Shown here one piece after another: positions 5,498-8,913 of a stretch of 8,913 nucleotides of DNA. Positions within the stretch are counted from its first letter, which is position 1; the number at the start of each line of letters is the position of its first letter. Both the position numbers and the translations under genes were made by a program. This DNA is from an uncultured Methanobrevibacter sp. (lineage in GTDB: Archaea > Methanobacteriota > Methanobacteria > Methanobacteriales > Methanobacteriaceae), in contig CAJGDA010000063.1 in assembly GCA_904501935.1 (NCBI GenBank), positions 1 through 8,913 of the forward strand, in the 5' to 3' direction. The notes beneath the pieces are model-generated. The model did not search any database and was not told the origin of the DNA. It worked only from the letters and a program-made list of their open reading frames with translations.

Positions 5498-6508
5498 ATG
5501 GAAAACAATAGAATTATATTCATCGATTATCTGAAAGTCATTGGGCTTCTATGCATTATATTGGCACATGTATGCCCTGATCCGACAATTCTACAACTTA
5601 GAAATTTTGATGTTCCCCTAATGGTGCTTATCTCAGGATATCTTGCTGTTGGATCATTTAAAAGAAGCCTTAAAAAGAACAGATCCTTTTTAAACTATAT
5701 TGCGAGAAGGATTTATCGATTATTGATTCCAACATGGATTTTCCTAATCATATTTTTCACGATAATGAGCTTTTTCCCGGTAAATGGGGCATATCCTTAT
5801 GACATTGATTATATAATTAAAAGCTTCCTATTGCTTGATGGAATGTCATACGTATGGATTATTAGAATATTCCTTATATGTGCTGTTATTACACCTGTAA
5901 TCTATATTTTTGACAAAATTAAAAGTGATTTTATTCAATTCCTTATTTTAATTATCGCATATATTCTGTATGAAATAGCCATATTCAATAAGATCAACGA
6001 AATGAATATAGTTTTTGAGTTCATACTGGCTTATGTGATTCCATACGGAATAATCTATTTGCTTGGAATGATATCCACTAAAACAAGTGCTAAAGCGGAT
6101 GGCATTATTTCACTCATATTTCTAATTGCATTTGCCGTTTCAGGTTATATTCTTTACTTGAATACAGGAATACTCCAGCCAACTCAAGTAATGAAGTATC
6201 CGCCAACAATTTACTATATCAGCTATGCGCTGTTCGTGTCTTTCCTATTATTCAGCATATTTAAAAAAGCAAATATTAAGAGAAACGAACTGATAGAGTT
6301 CATATCACAATCATCATTATGGATTTACTTATGGCACATTCTGTTTTTAACTATAATTCCATTAATTAATGGGGAGTTGGATTGGGTCACAACTTATTTG
6401 GTAGTTGTAGTTTGTTCAATTTGTTTTACATTTATCCAAAATAAGATAATAGACCTCATAACGATGAATGGCTCCAATAAAAATATTTTGAAAATATTCA
6501 GAGGTTAA
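5498..6508 (+). CDS. acyltransferase-3 family membrane protein (OafA/WecH-like)
   Basis: A 336-residue integral membrane protein with about ten helices. It carries the marks of the acyltransferase-3 family: FIDYLKVIGLLCIILAHV at the N-terminus (D10 and H24, the latter at the conserved His position), NFDVPLMVLISGYL (37-49), YIARRIYRLLIPTW (67-80), and a late WIYLWHILFL (275-284, H280). Members move acetyl or other acyl groups from CoA across the membrane onto sugars, cell-wall polymers or lipids. A cell-envelope glycan is a reasonable target here, but nothing in the window identifies it. The ATG at 5498 has only a weak GTGA 4 bases upstream. Codons are AT-rich, unlike the two genes upstream, and there is no obvious functional link to them. 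A possible TATA element (CTTATAAGA) overlaps the end of the ACT gene. Confidence 0.88.
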   Translation: MENNRIIFIDYLKVIGLLCIILAHVCPDPTILQLRNFDVPLMVLISGYLAVGSFKRSLKKNRSFLNYIARRIYRLLIPTWIFLIIFFTIMSFFPVNGAYPYDIDYIIKSFLLLDGMSYVWIIRIFLICAVITPVIYIFDKIKSDFIQFLILIIAYILYEIAIFNKINEMNIVFEFILAYVIPYGIIYLLGMISTKTSAKADGIISLIFLIAFAVSGYILYLNTGILQPTQVMKYPPTIYYISYALFVSFLLFSIFKKANIKRNELIEFISQSSLWIYLWHILFLTIIPLINGELDWVTTYLVVVVCSICFTFIQNKIIDLITMNGSNKNILKIFRG

Positions 6509-6567
6509 ACTGCGACCTAAACCTTATTTGGCAATGATTAAATTTACTAAAAAAAGGTTTAATAATA

Positions 6568-6595
6568 TTTAAATATATTGCAATATAAATATATT
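6568..6595 (+). promoter_or_regulatory. TATA-like promoter elements for the SDR gene
   Basis: Two overlapping candidates, TTTAAATA at 6568-6575 and TATAAATA at 6584-6591. They predict transcription from about 6597-6600 or 6612-6616, so the tandem palindromes at 6605-6624 either overlap or directly follow the start site. Confidence 0.5.
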
Positions 6596-6604
6596 AATTA
6601 CAAC

Positions 6605-6624
6605 TATCATGATTTATCATGATT
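6605..6624 (+). promoter_or_regulatory. tandem ATCATGAT palindromes, probable operator of the SDR gene
   Basis: TATCATGATT occurs twice in direct succession. Each copy contains the self-complementary octamer ATCATGAT (6606-6613 and 6616-6623), with centres 10 bases apart, one helical turn. The pair is itself inside a longer near-palindrome (AAC...GTT). Its position at or just after the predicted start and before the ribosome binding site (AGGTGAT, 6635-6641) fits a repressor site. The regulator is not encoded next to it. Confidence 0.5.
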
Positions 6625-6644
6625 GTTAATAAAAAGGTGATAAA

Positions 6645-7388
6645 ATGGGAAAACTAGATGGAAAAGTAGCAATCATAACCGGAGCAACCTCTGGTATGGG
6701 TAGAGACTCAGCAAAATTATTTGCAGCTGAAGGCGCAAAAGTAGTTATAACCGGAAGAAACGAAGAAAGAGCAAAAGAAGTTGTAGATGACATTAAAGCT
6801 GCTGGCGGTGAAGCAATCTATGTTATCGTAGATATGGCAAACCTGGATGAAGTACCAAAAGTATTCGATGCAGCAATGGAAGAATACGGAACCATAGACA
6901 TCCTATTCAACAATGCAGGAGTGCTTTCCATGTCCCCATTAATGGATGTAACTCTCGAAGAATGGACCAAAGTATTCAATGTCAATGTTACTTCCGCATT
7001 ACTCTTGACACAACTCGTCGCACCAGTAATGAAAGAAAAAGGAAAAGGAACTATTGTAAACACCTGTTCTGTAGCATCCTTCGGAGCACACCACGGATTT
7101 GCAGCATATGTTGACAGTAAACATGCAATGATGGGATTAACCAGATCCATGGCATGGGAATTAGGTCCTGAAATCAGATGTAACGGTATTGCACCAGGTC
7201 TTATCCACACAGCTATGGTAGACAGTATCGGAGGTCCTGCAGCATTGCAAAACATGATTGACCAATGCCCTGTAAAAAGATGCGGTGAAGGTAAAGACAT
7301 AGCTGAATTGGCATTATTCTTAGCAAGTGATGATTGTGGTTTCTTAGACGGTCAAATCATCAAATGTGATGGTGGATTCGAAATTTAA
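6645..7388 (+). CDS. classical short-chain dehydrogenase/reductase (SDR)
   Basis: A 247-residue oxidoreductase of the length usual for classical SDRs (FabG, glucose dehydrogenase and hydroxysteroid dehydrogenase type). The nucleotide-binding TGATSGMG (12-19) starts the Rossmann fold; R38 in ITGRNE suggests NADP(H) preference; NNAG is at 89-92. The catalytic set is N114, S142, Y155 and K159 (SVASFGAHHGFAAYVDSK). The C-terminus LASDDCGFLDGQIIKCDGGFEI is standard. The substrate loop (about 188-208, TAMVDSIGGPAALQNMIDQ) does not identify a substrate. ATG at 6645 has AGGTGAT 3 bases upstream. Codon choice (many GGA, GCA, AAC, ACC, ATC) is more selective than in the neighbouring acyltransferase and MFS genes, hinting at higher expression. 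It stands alone between its own promoter with palindromic boxes and a terminator. SDRs of this form are more typical of bacteria, so an ancient transfer is possible but unproven. Confidence 0.92.
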   Translation: MGKLDGKVAIITGATSGMGRDSAKLFAAEGAKVVITGRNEERAKEVVDDIKAAGGEAIYVIVDMANLDEVPKVFDAAMEEYGTIDILFNNAGVLSMSPLMDVTLEEWTKVFNVNVTSALLLTQLVAPVMKEKGKGTIVNTCSVASFGAHHGFAAYVDSKHAMMGLTRSMAWELGPEIRCNGIAPGLIHTAMVDSIGGPAALQNMIDQCPVKRCGEGKDIAELALFLASDDCGFLDGQIIKCDGGFEI

Positions 7389-7414
7389 GTTTTTTAAAGT
7401 ACATATCTTTAAAG

Positions 7415-7455
7415 GAGGGAGTTGGAGAAATCTAACTTCCTTATACACTATTTTT
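7415..7455 (+). terminator. hairpin terminator after the SDR gene
   Basis: An 11-bp stem with three G-T pairs (7415-7425 with 7432-7442, loop AGAAAT) is followed shortly by a T5 run (7451-7455). Upstream lies a second perfect inverted repeat, TTTAAAG / CTTTAAA (7393-7399 and 7407-7413), and a T6 run right after the stop codon. It lies between the convergent SDR and MFS genes and reads better on the plus strand. Confidence 0.55.
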
Positions 7456-7465
7456 AATGAAATTT

Positions 7466-8626
7466 TTAACTGTATTTCAAACTAATTTTAAGATTAAATA
7501 TTACATAATAAATCAATATAAAAGCCATAATTAGAAATGCAACCCCACCAACGAATATTGACATTACTCCAAAATCATTAACTAAAAATCCACCTATTGC
7601 AGTGCCAATAGCTATTCCGCCATTCAATATACTTAAAAATACACCATTTGCAAGTTCAGGTGTTTTGGACAATACCGAACTTTCAATATATTGAATCAGA
7701 TTATACCCCATTCCATCCAAGACTCCGAATATCAGGAATAAAATCAAAATCGGAATCAGCTGTTGAGCAAAAAAATACATCAAAGCAAATACGAATCCGC
7801 ATACCAATTGAAAAATAAGCAAAGTAGCTTTATCCTTATATACAATTAGTTTTCCACCAATCCATGTTCCAACAATTGATATTAAACCATATACAAAAAG
7901 CAGAATGCTCAATTTATAAGTATGTATGTCGCTTACTGTCTGAAGGAAATATGGCATGTAAGCATAGACGATGCTTGCTCCAATCGGCATCATTACTATT
8001 GCAGTCGAAGCCAAAACAAATTCCTTTGACCTTAAACTGGAAAGTGACATTTCATAGCTTTTTTCCTTTCCATCGATTTTCGGAAAGAACAATACAATTA
8101 AAATCAATGATACGAAATTTATTAAAAATATCCAGAACATGGCAATTTCATAGCTGAAGGCGGTTCCAAGATATGTTGTTATTGGCAACCCGATAATGCT
8201 TCCAACGGAAATTCCAAGCAATATTCTAGTTATGTAATCCTGCTTTTCGCCTTCAGGAGCTATCTCTTCACAAACAGTAAGGGCAATTGAAATGAATGCC
8301 GGATAGAATACTGCGGATAAGACCCTAAAGAATAACGACAAATAAAGACTATCTGAAAAGACAATTACCAAATTTGCAATTGCAAAAACACATAAAATAG
8401 AGAAAAATGTTGTTTTTCGCTCATATCTTGAAAATATAAGTGGTATGAAAAGTCCGCAAACCGCAATTGTAAACGTGAATGAACTCACATATAATCCCGA
8501 AACGGCAATTGTAGTATTGAAATGAGTTGATATCTCTGAAATTATCCCGACAATACTTAAAGGAGTGTTGATTCCGAGCGAAGCCAAGGTTAAAATATAA
8601 AGTAAAGTCTTAGGATTGTTTTTCAT
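7466..8626 (-). CDS. MFS transporter, DHA1-like 12-helix exporter
   Basis: A 386-residue membrane protein with twelve predicted helices in two halves joined by a charged central loop (about 182-203, KIDGKEKSYEMSLSSLRSKE). The loop between helices 2 and 3 (FSRYERKTTF, 65-74) is a degenerate form of MFS motif A; FRVLSAVFYPAF (100-111, with R101) matches motif B in helix 4; and GISVGSIIGLPITTYLG (138-154) resembles the antiporter motif C in helix 5. These features point to a proton-coupled drug/metabolite exporter of the AraJ/NepI-like DHA1 group; the substrate is unknown. The ATG at 8626 has AGGA 8 bases upstream. It begins 41 bases after the beta-RFAP synthase gene, with a T7 tract between them, and no separate promoter is visible in the gap, so it is either read through from that gene or has a promoter inside it. 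Confidence 0.9.
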   Translation of the reverse strand: MKNNPKTLLYILTLASLGINTPLSIVGIISEISTHFNTTIAVSGLYVSSFTFTIAVCGLFIPLIFSRYERKTTFFSILCVFAIANLVIVFSDSLYLSLFFRVLSAVFYPAFISIALTVCEEIAPEGEKQDYITRILLGISVGSIIGLPITTYLGTAFSYEIAMFWIFLINFVSLILIVLFFPKIDGKEKSYEMSLSSLRSKEFVLASTAIVMMPIGASIVYAYMPYFLQTVSDIHTYKLSILLFVYGLISIVGTWIGGKLIVYKDKATLLIFQLVCGFVFALMYFFAQQLIPILILFLIFGVLDGMGYNLIQYIESSVLSKTPELANGVFLSILNGGIAIGTAIGGFLVNDFGVMSIFVGGVAFLIMAFILIYYVIFNLKISLKYS

Positions 8627-8646
8627 GAAAAAAGTCCTGTAAAATC

Positions 8647-8653
8647 AAAAAAA
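8647..8653 (-). terminator. T7 tract between the beta-RFAP synthase and MFS genes
   Basis: Seven T on the minus strand, flanked by TTTC and TTTT, 14 bases past the beta-RFAP synthase stop. It could partly terminate transcription before the MFS gene; no hairpin precedes it. Confidence 0.35.
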
Positions 8654-8667
8654 GAAAGGTGAATTCG

Positions 8668-8913
8668 TTATTTTTCAATAACAAATCCGTGATTTTGTGC
8701 TTTAGTGACAAAGACAGTACCTTTATCACCAATTATTTCTTTGGTTTTTTCTACAATGAATGCATTCTCTTCATCAAAGACAGTATATAGAACCGGTCCG
8801 AATGATGAAATACCTACACCATAAGCTCCAGCTTCCTCAATAGCTTGCATAGTTGGCAAGTAACTTGAATCCAAACTGTGTTCCAACTTATTGAAACCTA
8901 CTTTTTGAAGCTC
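8668..8913 (-). CDS. mptG: beta-ribofuranosylaminobenzene 5'-phosphate synthase, C-terminal part (cut by window end)
   Basis: The last 81 residues of a protein that runs off the right edge of the window; its start is not visible, and a TTG at 8886 is just an internal Leu codon. The segment AIEEAGAYGVGISSFGPVLYTVFDEEN matches the C-terminal GHMP-kinase-type Gly/Ser motif as found in archaeal beta-RFAP synthase, and the tail GTVFVTKAQNHGFVIEK matches the family ending (VTxxxNxG). This enzyme joins 4-hydroxybenzoate or 4-aminobenzoate to PRPP with loss of CO2, the first committed step of methanopterin synthesis, and so fits a methanogen. Other archaeal GHMP kinases share the fold, so the call rests on the SSFGP and VTKAxNxG features. 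It is upstream of the MFS gene on the same strand. Confidence 0.72.
   Translation of the reverse strand, partial: ELQKVGFNKLEHSLDSSYLPTMQAIEEAGAYGVGISSFGPVLYTVFDEENAFIVEKTKEIIGDKGTVFVTKAQNHGFVIEK

Noticed and set aside
6518..6561. TAAACCTT...AAGGTTTA inverted repeat as a terminator of the acyltransferase gene
   Set aside because: The 8-bp arms are 28 bases apart and no T tract follows; it may be a chance repeat in AT-rich spacer.
6818..7300. 160-codon minus-strand frame inside the SDR gene
   Set aside because: Antisense shadow of a strongly supported SDR with no recognisable domain or ribosome binding site.

Overview
The window looks like a piece of a Methanobrevibacter-type (Methanobacteriales) archaeal chromosome. 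The evidence: very AT-rich spacers; archaeal TATA-like boxes about 25 bases before inferred starts; AGGTGAT-type ribosome binding sites; an archaeal transcript-cleavage factor TFS; the C-terminus of a beta-RFAP (methanopterin) synthase; a methanogen PaaK-like ligase paired with an ACT protein; an ExbB/DUF2149/DUF2162 gene trio; and a secreted Ig-like protein of the adhesin type common in gut Methanobrevibacter. The genus call is inferred from gene content, not from a search.

Left part (1-3505), all on the minus strand: a small winged-helix regulator whose strong ribosome binding site faces ATC instead of ATG; a membrane-anchored Ig-like surface protein rich in N-glycosylation sequons; TFS with its own promoter; then a tight three-gene operon (DUF2162 membrane protein, ExbB/TolQ-like channel, DUF2149 ExbD-like protein). 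A promoter region at about 3506-3709 separates this operon from the genes on the right.

Right part (3710-7388), plus strand: an aryl-CoA ligase (PaaK family) translationally tied to a two-ACT-domain protein, probably for salvage of aryl acids into aromatic amino acids; a membrane acyltransferase of the acyltransferase-3 family; and a short-chain dehydrogenase/reductase with its own promoter and two palindromic ATCATGAT boxes in tandem. A hairpin terminator lies at the convergent junction. The end (7466-8913) is again on the minus strand: a 12-TM MFS exporter downstream of the truncated beta-RFAP synthase.

The best candidate for a little-described system is the DUF2162-ExbB-DUF2149 operon. 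It has the parts of an ion-driven ExbBD-type motor in an organism that should have no outer membrane or TonB, fused genetically to a polytopic membrane protein carrying a Cys-Pro-Cys-Cys motif. The other notable items are the ATC-start regulator, which standard gene finders would miss, and the tandem palindromic operator in front of the dehydrogenase gene. No tRNA, rRNA, CRISPR array, insertion sequence or origin was seen. No gene-free stretch exceeds 300 bases; the longest (310-568) holds only the regulator's promoter region and poly-T termination signals.
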